From NCBI GenBank assembly GCA_039105265.1, contig JAPFFF010000001.1, forward strand, positions 434,001-498,000: DNA of 64,000 bases, given 5' to 3'. Shown here piece by piece: positions 55,799 to 64,000 of this stretch. The position numbers and the translations under genes are program-made. The notes under the pieces are model-generated. The model was not told where the DNA came from. It saw only the letters and a list, made by a program, of their open reading frames with translations, and ran no database searches. Origin of the DNA: Tritrichomonas musculus. Lineage: Eukaryota; Parabasalia; Tritrichomonadida; Tritrichomonadidae. Every line of letters starts with the position of its first letter. The stretch's first letter is position 1.

Positions 55799-56260
55799 CT
55801 AATCCAACATTTGTTGGTTAATATATTTGGCAATCTGATTTACAGTTTTGGTTAATTCAGCAATTTTTTTATCTAATGTTGTGAATTTGAGTTCATAGCT
55901 TTGTTTCAAATCTTTAATCTCGTTATCAAAAGTTGACAAATTTTGTGAGAACATACTTTTGAGATTCTCAATATCTGCTTTAATAACATCTTGTTCAAGT
56001 TCTTTCAATTCATTAGTTTTGACAACTTTCTTTAAAAATATATCTCCCCCAACTCGTTTTGTACCTTCTTTTTGACAATTCTTTTTTGTGATTCTGTATT
56101 CAACACCATCTGGTGTAACAATTTTGTAAACCCGATTTAGATATTGAGTCGTCTGGTTGTTCATGTCATCTTTGTGTTTCTGATAGTACAGATTGAACTC
56201 CTCAATTGATTTAAAATTCTTTATTTCAGTAGTTATTTCATTAATTACTTTCAAATCCAT
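55799..56260 (-). CDS. Polinton B MDLKV-family protein, 153 residues
   Basis: Homologue of 43792-44151: MDLKVI start, EFNLYYQKHKDDMNNQTTQY, LNRVYKI, EYRITK, and a Lys-rich stretch before a long coiled coil (ELEQDVIKADIENLKSMF onward). A Cys (KKNCQKEG) is unique to this copy. Likely a DNA- or protein-binding accessory with a dimerising tail. Confidence 0.65.
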   Translation of the reverse strand: MDLKVINEITTEIKNFKSIEEFNLYYQKHKDDMNNQTTQYLNRVYKIVTPDGVEYRITKKNCQKEGTKRVGGDIFLKKVVKTNELKELEQDVIKADIENLKSMFSQNLSTFDNEIKDLKQSYELKFTTLDKKIAELTKTVNQIAKYINQQMLD

Positions 56261-56302
56261 TTAAAATAAAAAAATACAATTTAATCATTTTCATGCGACT
56301 TC

Positions 56303-56317
56303 GAACACAAAGTGTTC
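56303..56317. repeat. Mini-hairpin 3' of the pVI-like gene
   Basis: GAACAC-AAA-GTGTTC, a 6-bp stem. It lies 9 bases beyond the stop codon of the minus-strand pVI-like gene, and GGCGCTTACGCG right next to it forms a second weak hairpin that includes the stop. Confidence 0.7.
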
Positions 56318-56325
56318 TCAGGCGC

Positions 56326-56589
56326 TTACGCGACTTCATCAATTAAACTTTTACCAATTTTAAGACCTTTGTCAGCAAAATTTAATCCTGTATCAATTGC
56401 TCTAACAGCATCACCAATAAGAGGTATTTCACCCAAAACAGGTTTTACGGCATTAGTTACTCTTTTACCAACTTCAACAACTTTGGGAAGTGCTTTACCA
56501 ACCTTAGTTGCAACATTCTTTATTGTATTGCCTACAGATTTAAAAGCGTTTTTCATTTTTTTGAAGATTCCGATACCCATTGTTTTCAT
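56326..56589 (-). CDS. pVI-like amphipathic protein of Polinton B
   Basis: 87 residues: IGIFKKMKNAFKSVGNTIKN, a strongly amphipathic basic helix, then more helices (VATKVGKALPKVVEVGKRV) and a hydrophobic block (GEIPLIGDAVRAIDTGL). Counterpart of 43282-43602, with the same order of helices and the same P-L-I-G core. The design matches capsid-interior membrane-lytic proteins of Polintons, virophages and adenoviruses. Divergent from the capsid gene, 84 bp away. Confidence 0.6.
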   Translation of the reverse strand: MKTMGIGIFKKMKNAFKSVGNTIKNVATKVGKALPKVVEVGKRVTNAVKPVLGEIPLIGDAVRAIDTGLNFADKGLKIGKSLIDEVA

Positions 56590-56630
56590 TACGAAAAAAG
56601 ACCCATAATAGTACTTTTTTTGTTATTCAT

Positions 56631-56645
56631 TCAAACTTCGTTTGA
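56631..56645. repeat. Mini-hairpin upstream of the capsid gene
   Basis: TCAAAC-TTC-GTTTGA, in the 84-bp divergent gap between the pVI-like and capsid genes. Same motif as CCAAAC-TTC-GTTTGG at 52651. Confidence 0.75.
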
Positions 56646-56673
56646 AAGTCTTTTTATTCCATAAAAAGTCAAA

Positions 56674-58698
56674 ATGTTGTATCGCAACGAAAGAGCACAT
56701 AATTACAAAATTGAAGCAGGAAACGTTCTTGATACATTTAATAAGATGCGTGAAATGATTAATACTAATGATGGTACACGCTCATTTTCATTCAGAACTG
56801 TTGATTGTCATGACCAACCTGCACCATTTCATCAAGGACAATATTCTCAAATCTCATTAACGCATCCAGACCATTTCATATCTGATGTTGATAAAGGATT
56901 CTTAACATTTCATGTCAAATTGGATTTACAATTGAATACTGATTTAGCTAAATTACAACAAATTGATGACCCAAATAACTTCTACAAATTATTCGTCGGA
57001 CTTAAATCTTCAAATCAATTATTTGACAGATTGGAAATTCTTCATAATAATGTAAATGTTGGATATCAGCAAAACGAATGTGTTCGAGAAGGATTTCTAT
57101 ACTCTGCTGTGAAACCAGAAACTGAAAAAAAGCGAAGACGATTTGTTCATTCACTTTGGGAAAATGTTTCAAATTATTCGCAAACTGTTGCAGGTACTTA
57201 TGTTAACCTAAATTCATTCAAATCTAATGGTAAATCACAAGTTGAATTTGATTTGAACGTTCCATTTGATGATTTGCTTGCCCTTCAAGCTTTCGATTTA
57301 TTCCCAAATGGAATCATAGGTGATTTATCAATTCGTTTCCAAGTAACTCCTGCAGGATTAGTTTGGGCAGCAATTGACCCTTATACTGTTGCTGAAACAA
57401 AGGCTTATCTTGAAGATAATGATTCTGTTACATCTGCTGAATTAGAACGATTGAAAGAAATTAAAGCTCGCGGTCATTTGAAACATCAATTTACACAAAT
57501 TGGTAATGAAGCTATTATACCAGGACCTGGAACTCCATCTCCAGACCCATCTCCCGAACCATCTCCTGAACCAACTCCAGACCCATCTCCTGAACCAACT
57601 CCAACACCTGTTAAATACAAGATTCAATATCGAATTGGTGAACAATGGGATAATGATGATGGAAGTACTGGTTACACTGATATTCTTACAGATTTGGAAT
57701 TCAATTTCAGTTACACAAAGGAAGAATTTGAAGAATTTGGACTCCAACCAGGTGCAACTGATGAAGAAATTTGTGTTCATAATCCTGCTGTAACATTACC
57801 ACCATTAAATCATGCTGACAAAAATGGAAGATATTATGCTTGGCAAATTGTTAAAACCCCAGTTGTTTCTGCTAAGCAGACTCTTCAATCAATTCATGAT
57901 GCTAAATCACAACTTCATAATGAAACATATTCATCACAGAAAGCTACATTAACTGTAAACAGAATGACAATCACATTATGTAAATCAAATATGCAAGGTT
58001 ATGGTGTCTGTGAATCTACTAGAAGAGGAATTGAAAATATTCTCCGTGAAGGAATTATAATCCCATCTCAGAAAGTTGATTACCATTCATTCCCAATTGC
58101 TCCTGCCGCAAATGGAATTAAGTCAACATTGAATATCCCATTAATTAATGTTACAACAATGTCAATTATGTTTCCAAAGCATCATAATGACCTCACTGTT
58201 TTCGAAAATCCAGTATATCAAAATTGTTATCTCAATATTGGAGGAAAGAACTTCCCAGATGAAAATGTTTCAACAATTGGTGCAAGATTCTTTGAAAATC
58301 AATTAACCGCTGGAGACCTTGATGCAATCGCATTACAATGCACTAAAGAATTTGAGGACTCAATGACTATGCCAAAGAATGATGCAAACGGAGTTCGCTA
58401 CAAGAATACTTTAAGTGATGCTTCTAGCTTTGTATTCAATATTCAAACAGAACGTGCTTCAGCAGGATATTGCTACGATGGTTTGGATGGTGGATTTGGA
58501 AATATTCAAGTTCAAGTAAATGGTCAACCAATATATACAGGACCAAATGATACATATTATAATGTTAATGAAGAAGGTACAGTGCATCCACCCCCAACAC
58601 AATTATGGCTCACAAGAGATACCTACTTTAAACTTAGTTTGAATGGATTGGAATATGTTGATGATGAAACACCAGCTGGTTCTCAAATAAATGCATAA
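56674..58698 (+). CDS. Major capsid protein (double jelly roll), Polinton B
   Basis: 674 residues, a usual size for Polinton/virophage capsid proteins. Shares with the broken A copy the landmarks THPDHFISDVDKG near the start, LLALQAFDLFPNG (~205), the TQIGNE block (~276), MSIMFPKHHN (~485), ENPVYQNCYLNIGG (~497) and ASAGYCYDGLD (~597). Residues ~290-312 are a tandem repeat of the type SPDP/SPEP/TPDP (57535-57611), absent from the A copy; the repeat looks like a surface loop insertion. Starts 84 bp from the divergent pVI-like gene. Confidence 0.85.
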   Translation: MLYRNERAHNYKIEAGNVLDTFNKMREMINTNDGTRSFSFRTVDCHDQPAPFHQGQYSQISLTHPDHFISDVDKGFLTFHVKLDLQLNTDLAKLQQIDDPNNFYKLFVGLKSSNQLFDRLEILHNNVNVGYQQNECVREGFLYSAVKPETEKKRRRFVHSLWENVSNYSQTVAGTYVNLNSFKSNGKSQVEFDLNVPFDDLLALQAFDLFPNGIIGDLSIRFQVTPAGLVWAAIDPYTVAETKAYLEDNDSVTSAELERLKEIKARGHLKHQFTQIGNEAIIPGPGTPSPDPSPEPSPEPTPDPSPEPTPTPVKYKIQYRIGEQWDNDDGSTGYTDILTDLEFNFSYTKEEFEEFGLQPGATDEEICVHNPAVTLPPLNHADKNGRYYAWQIVKTPVVSAKQTLQSIHDAKSQLHNETYSSQKATLTVNRMTITLCKSNMQGYGVCESTRRGIENILREGIIIPSQKVDYHSFPIAPAANGIKSTLNIPLINVTTMSIMFPKHHNDLTVFENPVYQNCYLNIGGKNFPDENVSTIGARFFENQLTAGDLDAIALQCTKEFEDSMTMPKNDANGVRYKNTLSDASSFVFNIQTERASAGYCYDGLDGGFGNIQVQVNGQPIYTGPNDTYYNVNEEGTVHPPPTQLWLTRDTYFKLSLNGLEYVDDETPAGSQINA

Positions 58699-58774
58699 AA
58701 TTGAGATTTGATTTGAGATTTGATTTGAGATATTTTTTTTTGCACTTCGTTTGTCAATCTCATTTAAGTATTAA

Positions 58775-60187
58775 ATGTCAAAAACTAAATCTCTCAGAAT
58801 TTATGATAAAGAATACCCTTCGTTATTGAAATATCCATTCAAATCGAAATACAAATACGTTGAAACTGATTTGCAACCTGTTTTCAAGAATAACATTGAA
58901 ACAGAACCTTTCATACCTGATTTCAAACTCAAAGCATGTAAAAAAATGTCAAAACCTAATTTTTCAAATGAACCAGGCTGTTGGGAATTAGATTTAATGT
59001 TCTCACATTATTATGCAGATGTTGAACATCCAATTAAACAAGAGCAAATATATCTTGTTTTGATAAATGTAAATACTAGATATCTAATTGTGGAACCAAT
59101 GTCAAATAAAAGTGAAATAGCCAAAACTTTAAAACGAGTTGTTGAAATGAATCCTAAGTTTGAATTCAAAACATATAAATGTGATGGTGAACCAGGATTC
59201 ATTAGTTTAATAGATGAATGTATTGTATTGAAAGATAATATAAAAGTAATTCTCAAAACAGATATCTCAAATGATTTACAAGTAGCATACAATTATAAAC
59301 CTGAGTTAAGAAATCAAGTTAGAAATGAAATATTGTTCAATAATCCCCGAAGGGGCTTAGAGCCTGCGCATACTAATTTGAAAACGTTAATAGCATTTTT
59401 GAAAAAAAGTGGATATAAAAATGTTATCAAGTCACCAATCTCAAAAATTGAGTTGAAAATTGACGATATCAATGATTATTATCCAGTCAAATTTGTAATT
59501 AATTCTTCCCCTTACGCTCTCGCTCATAAAAACGTTGATTCTGTGATTCGAACTATCAGAAATGCCTTCGGAATGGATAATCGAAGAATTGCTGATTATA
59601 ATCTCATGAGACAAATGGTGAACTTCTATAATAACACTCCTCACAATTCATTGAGATTTCGGAATTATGATTATAATGAAGATGAATTATCTGAATATCA
59701 AGGTTCTGGATTGATTCCTCCAACTAAATGGATTTATTATTCTCCAGTTCAAGTTCAAAACAATGTTGATTTGGAATGGAGGTATATTCGAATGATGAAA
59801 TTGAAATTGAGAGAAATCAATGAAAAACAAAGATTTAAGAACTTGCTCTCATACAAATGTGGTAACATTATTTTGGTACATCTTGATAAAGGTAAGACTC
59901 AAAAAAAGCATGAAAAACGAAGACGTGTATTTAATGAAATAGCTGAGTTCATATGTTATCAAAACGGTAATGTTAAATGTAGATTGTTAAATCCATATCA
60001 CACATTTGATAAGACAAAGGATGGTCTAGTTCCATATGAGAAATCTGAGAAAGGTAGAATTGCCAAAACTGATGATGAGAAAGCAATTATTGAAGTCCCA
60101 ATAATTTACACGAAATATGTTTGTGATTCTATCGAAGATTTGAACGATGATTATAAACAGTATTTCATATTAAATGACTTGCTGTAG
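58775..60187 (+). CDS. Polinton B retrovirus-type integrase (rve)
   Basis: 470 residues. DDE core: GCWELDLMFSHYY with the first Asp (~71), TYKCDGEPGF with the second (~130), and FYNNTPHNSLR typical after the last helix of rve integrases (~287). It has an N-terminal region (FKLKACKKMSKP) lacking a clear HHCC finger, and a basic chromo-/SH3-like C-terminus (KCGNIILVHLDKGK). Inserts the element with 5-6 bp target duplication as known for Polintons. One hairpin-derived segment (NPRRGLEPAH, 59345-59370) interrupts otherwise normal sequence. Confidence 0.8.
   Translation: MSKTKSLRIYDKEYPSLLKYPFKSKYKYVETDLQPVFKNNIETEPFIPDFKLKACKKMSKPNFSNEPGCWELDLMFSHYYADVEHPIKQEQIYLVLINVNTRYLIVEPMSNKSEIAKTLKRVVEMNPKFEFKTYKCDGEPGFISLIDECIVLKDNIKVILKTDISNDLQVAYNYKPELRNQVRNEILFNNPRRGLEPAHTNLKTLIAFLKKSGYKNVIKSPISKIELKIDDINDYYPVKFVINSSPYALAHKNVDSVIRTIRNAFGMDNRRIADYNLMRQMVNFYNNTPHNSLRFRNYDYNEDELSEYQGSGLIPPTKWIYYSPVQVQNNVDLEWRYIRMMKLKLREINEKQRFKNLLSYKCGNIILVHLDKGKTQKKHEKRRRVFNEIAEFICYQNGNVKCRLLNPYHTFDKTKDGLVPYEKSEKGRIAKTDDEKAIIEVPIIYTKYVCDSIEDLNDDYKQYFILNDLL
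59345..59355. repeat. Mini-hairpin inside the integrase gene
   Basis: CCCC-GAA-GGGG, in frame; translated as part of NPRRGL. GC-rich relative to the gene. Confidence 0.7.
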
Positions 60188-60218
60188 GCAAGGCTTTTTT
60201 TGTTCTTGAAAACAAAAA

Positions 60219-60596
60219 ATGTTGACAAATGAGATAAAAAAAGATGTTTACTCAATGAAGCAACCAGTTACTAAACGCTATTTTCACACTCAAGATAAAG
60301 AATTTACTTTACCAAGTGAGTTTGTATCAAGTCGAAACAAGAAATTCATTGTTGTACAGTATGTTGGAGCAATTGTTAAAGATACTCTTGTTGGAGATTT
60401 GATGGTACACTCTGATATTGTACAACAAGATGGTTATTGTGATTGTTTCATTATGTTAGCAAACAGACGTCAAACTAAATATCGAAAATATGAGTTTCTT
60501 GGTCATGAACGTAATTTTAAAATTTGGTTCACAGATTTATATGGAAACTCAATTGAACCATCTGCTTTTGTAATGAGTTGCCTATTAATCTTTTAA
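60219..60596 (+). CDS. Conserved Polinton protein, family shared with 40541-40882
   Basis: 125 residues: KRYFHTQDKEFTLPSEFVSS, FIVVQYVGA, a D-x-Y-C-D motif (DGYCDCF), KYEFLGHERNFKIWFTDLYG. Along its whole length it matches the A protein at 40541-40882. Beta-rich; possible minor capsid or cement protein. It is the last gene of element B, 31 bp after the integrase stop. Confidence 0.6.
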   Translation: MLTNEIKKDVYSMKQPVTKRYFHTQDKEFTLPSEFVSSRNKKFIVVQYVGAIVKDTLVGDLMVHSDIVQQDGYCDCFIMLANRRQTKYRKYEFLGHERNFKIWFTDLYGNSIEPSAFVMSCLLIF

Positions 60597-60641
60597 ATAG
60601 GTTTTTTTGTTTGCCAGGCACCAAACATTTCATGCCCAACA

Positions 60642-60678
60642 GTCCTTTGGACATGGCGCTTCGCGACAACGTAGTTGT
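60642..60678. repeat. Mini-hairpin cluster after the last Polinton B gene
   Basis: GTCC-TTT-GGAC (60642-60652), CGC-TTC-GCG (60657-60665) and ACAAC-GTA-GTTGT (60666-60678), starting 46 bp after the final stop codon. Same style as the other clusters. Confidence 0.8.
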
Positions 60679-60769
60679 TGAATAGCAATTTAGGCCTTAT
60701 TATTTTTGTTCCAAATAAAGGGGAGTTTTTGCCTCAATTTTTTTTGTTAAAAAAAATGAAGATATACAA

Positions 60770-62035
60770 ATAAATATAAAATATTTTAAAATATATTTAT
60801 ATAATATAAAATACATAATGGAACTTAAAATATATATTGAATAAAATATCTATTAATAATCTTTTATTTCAAGATTTTTTATACAATTAAGTGTTTTTTG
60901 ACACATAGAAATACATTTAGTAATCCATAATTAATATAGTTATAAAAATATGTATATTAATTTCAATAAGAATAAATAAAGAATACTCATCGTAGGAATA
61001 AAAAGATAATTCAATATATAATATTTCTGAGTAAGATTATTCAAAAAAAAATTTGAACTATTTCCAAATAACTTTTTGATATAAAATCTTTATTTTTTGA
61101 AAGCTAATAATTTTTATTTCAAAACTTTTTCAATTACTACTTTTTTATTTTCCAAAAAATTGAATATTTCCGAAACAACTTTTTGTATATATAATATGAT
61201 TTGGAAATATTACTTTTTTTAAAGAATTATTTATCAGTTTTGGCTGAAAATGCAGAAAAATTAATATTCCAGTTCAATGATTTCGTTTCACTCGAAAAAA
61301 ACCCTACTTTTATATAAACTTTAGTATTGAATTGTTATTTAATATATGCATAATTCTTTTTCAAAATCCACTTATTTCCGCATTTAAAAGATTCAATATC
61401 ATCTTATACAAATCAATGGACAATAAATTTGCAAATTAAAAATCAAAAATTGGAAAAATTAATTATGATTTATCTGAAATATTAAATTTTAATGTAAACG
61501 AATAATAAATAATTGTTTTAAACGCATATTTAATTGAATTACTTATTCTTTTTTTTAACAAATATTTTTTGTTTATCAAAATAATGATTATTTATTAAAC
61601 AAAAAATACGTTATCTACTCATTAAATAACGTTTTTTCTTTAAATGCAGATACTATTAATTTAATGCATATCTTATTTTAGGTTTAATATTTTATCAAAA
61701 TAATTAATATATATAAATTGAGTATATATATAAGTATTATCATATGATATATTTTTAATTACTCTATTTAATAAAAAGATATAAACATATTATTCGAATT
61801 CATTTGAGAATAAAAATAAAAATTGAATAAAAAATTAGGATTTGTATCAAAAAGTTTAAATTTTTGAATGAAAAACATCTTTTTTATCATATCTTTTTTT
61901 TGCTACGATAAATTTTTTTTATTACTAATTAACATTTTATCAGAATTGAAAATTAAAATTATTTATCATATTTAAAAATCACAAATCCAAATTTGAAAAA
62001 AATCTCAAATCGGTTCCCCTTTTTCCAAATGAAAA
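60770..62035. other. 1.3-kb gene-free AT-rich region
   Basis: Extremely AT-rich (mostly A/T runs). No gene, no repeats strong enough to name. The end of Polinton B should lie at its left edge; a TATATA/poly-T signal cannot be singled out by eye. Confidence 0.55.
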
Positions 62036-63211
62036 ATGATACGTAAAACAAAGGATAAAAATAAAGAAGTATTAACAGCAGAACAAGAATCTAATTTAAT
62101 TGATAAGGATGCTATTATTCTAGATAGAACTCACACATTATATTCATATATTGATAAAAAAGATAAGAAAGTTTACTTCTATTTGAGTAGTAATTATCAA
62201 GATTTATTTGTTTTTATGGAAGGTGATAATATATTGTTAAATTTACCTAAGAAAGTTGATATGAATACAAAAATGAACATCTTAGATAATAAACGTCCTT
62301 ATTTAAAAAGAAAATTTGTCATTTCTATTGAAATTGGTTCCAAAATTGGAAATACGGATATTAAATTTGTTGAAAGATGGTTTGATGAACTAAATAAATC
62401 ATATATTGTATTAATGGAAGATTGTGGATATAAATATGCTATTAAAGAAACAAATAATTTCTGTTTTGAATTAGATTCCGAAGGAGATGTAAATAGAAAA
62501 AACAAACCACTTCCGTTACACATATTTCTTTGTTTCAAACCTGAAACTTTTATGAATGAATGGAATCGTGTTGAATTACGAAATTTGGATGAGGAAGCTG
62601 ATTTAAAAAAATTTAAATATGAATTTCAAAATTGGCATTACCATTTTCCTGTTATTAATGTATTTAAATCTAATTATGTAAGTCCATTATTAAAAGTCCA
62701 TTTTAATGAAACTCCTGAAAGCCTTGAACCATTAATGGATATTTCAGAAAATGATAATGATGGTAAATATGAAACAAGTAATGTCGATATCAATAATAAA
62801 TATGATTATGATGAAATAAGACCTAAAAAAATAAATCCTCCAGTTCCATCTATGTTACAAGGTTTGGATAAAGAAGTCGAGAGTACGACTACAATGAAAC
62901 CAGATGTTGAGACATTACCGAGCTCTATTTTCAGCAATGTATCGACCTCAAATACATGGATGAAACCTCAAAGCTCTGTACAACAAAATCCTAATAACTT
63001 TAGTCCAATGAATTACTTTCAACCCACAACATTTAATATGCCAACAGGTACTAATTTTAATTTTAATACAGAGCCAAAAAAATCATCTTTAACAAGTGAA
63101 ACAAATAATGCAACCAATGGAAACTTACCAAAGATTAATGAGAGTAAGTCAGAAAACAAACCAAAAACACATATATCAACTTTCAGATTACCAAAAAATA
63201 AAACAGATTAA
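62036..63211 (+). CDS. Hypothetical protein, 391 residues, low-complexity tail
   Basis: Residues 1-235 seem folded (mixed strands and helices, e.g. TLYSYIDKKDKKVYFYLSS, IVLMEDCGYKYAIKETNNF, LHIFLCFKPETFMNEWNRVE). The tail (~240-391) is Asn/Ser/Pro/Thr-rich with FNMPTGTNFNFNTEP repeats. No family is recognised. It ends 8 bp from the end of the next gene on the opposite strand. Might be host or part of another element. Confidence 0.55.
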   Translation: MIRKTKDKNKEVLTAEQESNLIDKDAIILDRTHTLYSYIDKKDKKVYFYLSSNYQDLFVFMEGDNILLNLPKKVDMNTKMNILDNKRPYLKRKFVISIEIGSKIGNTDIKFVERWFDELNKSYIVLMEDCGYKYAIKETNNFCFELDSEGDVNRKNKPLPLHIFLCFKPETFMNEWNRVELRNLDEEADLKKFKYEFQNWHYHFPVINVFKSNYVSPLLKVHFNETPESLEPLMDISENDNDGKYETSNVDINNKYDYDEIRPKKINPPVPSMLQGLDKEVESTTTMKPDVETLPSSIFSNVSTSNTWMKPQSSVQQNPNNFSPMNYFQPTTFNMPTGTNFNFNTEPKKSSLTSETNNATNGNLPKINESKSENKPKTHISTFRLPKNKTD

Positions 63212-63219
63212 ATATTTTT

Positions 63220-64000
63220 TTATACTTCAGCTTCAGAATCATCATCAGATTCAACATTAGCTAGTTTTTCATCAGTTCTTGATTTAATATATGTTTTGTC
63301 ACGATAATCATCATACAATGATTTATACAAATTTTTAACTTCAATGTAATTTCCACCAACTTTCAAATTAATATGTTTATCAATATTTGAACCAAATTGT
63401 TCTCGTAATTGTTTCTTTTCTTCTTTAGTTGCTTTATTTTCCAATATTTTCTGTACTAATTGTACAAATCGTCCTTTCTTTTCTTCTGTATATCCAAGTC
63501 CAACTTTAGCTATTAGTTTAATTGTTTGGGATAATATTTCTCCTAATCGTTCTGATATTTCAGCTTCACCATTTATTTCACCGCCAATTGGGATAATACT
63601 TTTCATATTATTATTATAATCTTCTTGAATCTTAAGACCTAATTCAGAATTTACTGCTTTCGAGTGTACTTTTTTATATTTAACCCATTCATTCCAATTA
63701 TTACATTCATGTGATTTCATTACCTGCAATTCATATTGTAAAATAAATACAGCGGTACATGTTTTTAAGTAACTGAATAAACACTTCAATGGTTCCATAA
63801 ATTGATAATCTACACTTTCTCCATCAATTACAACTTCTCCTCCAAACATATTATAGAGTGCTAATTGCCATATTTTTGAAAAGATTGAACTCCATAATCC
63901 TCTTGCATTAAGTTTGGTGCTGACTTTGGGTTTAGATAAGCCAACCTTCTGATAAGCAATAACTGCTTTATTGAAATCTCCATCATATTTAACATCGATT
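63220..64000 (-). CDS. Hypothetical protein, 5' partial at the right edge
   Basis: The frame is open to position 64000 (reading ...NARGLWSSIFSKIWQLALYN before MFGGEVVIDGE), so the true start is outside; the ATG at 63849 is internal. At least 258 residues, with a helical middle (FSYLKTCTAVFILQYELQVM), a Glu/Lys-rich helix (TKEEKKQLREQFGS) and an acidic tail (VESDDDSEAEV). No family recognised. Convergent with 62036-63211. Confidence 0.6.
   Translation of the reverse strand, partial: IDVKYDGDFNKAVIAYQKVGLSKPKVSTKLNARGLWSSIFSKIWQLALYNMFGGEVVIDGESVDYQFMEPLKCLFSYLKTCTAVFILQYELQVMKSHECNNWNEWVKYKKVHSKAVNSELGLKIQEDYNNNMKSIIPIGGEINGEAEISERLGEILSQTIKLIAKVGLGYTEEKKGRFVQLVQKILENKATKEEKKQLREQFGSNIDKHINLKVGGNYIEVKNLYKSLYDDYRDKTYIKSRTDEKLANVESDDDSEAEV

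Larger units (their letters stand above)
45950..60760 (+). mobile_element. Polinton/Maverick B, looks whole in core genes
   Basis: Gene order: PolB (+), KilA-N (+), 154-residue protein (+), packaging ATPase (-), small membrane protein (-), two or three unknowns, MDLKV protein (-), pVI-like protein (-), major capsid (+), integrase (+), 125-residue shared protein (+). All hallmark Polinton genes except a recognisable adenain protease are present and open. I could not find terminal inverted repeats by eye, so the end points are estimates. Intact genes suggest a young insertion. Rich in mini-hairpins. Confidence 0.85.

Noticed and set aside
52651-60678. Mini-hairpins as bacterial Rho-independent terminators
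   Set aside because: Stems are too short, T tracts are not consistently downstream, and some lie inside coding sequence.

Overview
The window reads as nuclear DNA of an AT-rich, intron-poor protist, most likely a trichomonad (parabasalid; Tritrichomonas-like is my best guess, not provable from sequence alone). The clues are long uninterrupted host genes, very AT-rich spacers, several stop codons embedded in TAAA (as in trichomonad polyadenylation signals), a cAMP-type phosphodiesterase with stacked GAF domains, DOCK and COP9-signalosome-like eukaryotic genes, and Polinton/Maverick elements with a KilA-N gene, all familiar from trichomonads.

Layout. (1) 1-21,713: host genes, mostly single-exon: a DOCK-type DHR2 protein (cut by the window edge), a CSN6-like MPN protein, a small membrane protein, coiled-coil proteins, a GAF/PDEase_I phosphodiesterase, a CSA/ERCC8-like WD40 protein and several low-complexity or helical unknowns. 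A 2.4 kb gene-free stretch (16.25-18.67 kb) holds a diverged ~637-bp tandem duplication. (2) 21.9-24.5 kb: a nest of five MITE-like elements: two identical-length (474 bp) inverted copies with TA target sites, and three different elements flanked by TTAA. (3) 24.66-32.71 kb: one ~8 kb pogo/Tc1-mariner-type DNA transposon whose two ends are inverted arrays of a 132-bp repeat (14 and 24 units) that stay open in one reading frame, around a DD35D transposase gene. (4) 34.5-38.2 kb: an island of clearly bacterial DNA (higher GC, signal peptide, outer-membrane barrels, terminator hairpin, Shine-Dalgarno and a 1-base stop/start overlap), partly decayed. (5) 38.2-45.2 kb: part of one Polinton (A), joined directly to a cut bacterial gene. 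(6) ~45.9-60.8 kb: a second, different Polinton (B) whose core gene set (PolB, integrase, double-jelly-roll capsid, packaging ATPase, pVI-like protein) looks whole. (7) 60.8-64 kb: gene-free AT-rich DNA, then two convergent unknown genes, one running off the window.

The most interesting points are: the bacterial island and its junction with Polinton A; the transposon ended by inverted coding satellite arrays; a dense family of tiny triloop hairpins restricted to the Polinton part of the window, some after gene ends and some inside coding sequence; and a 43-46 residue membrane protein shared by both Polintons that is too short for ordinary gene finding. No tRNA, rRNA or CRISPR array was recognised.
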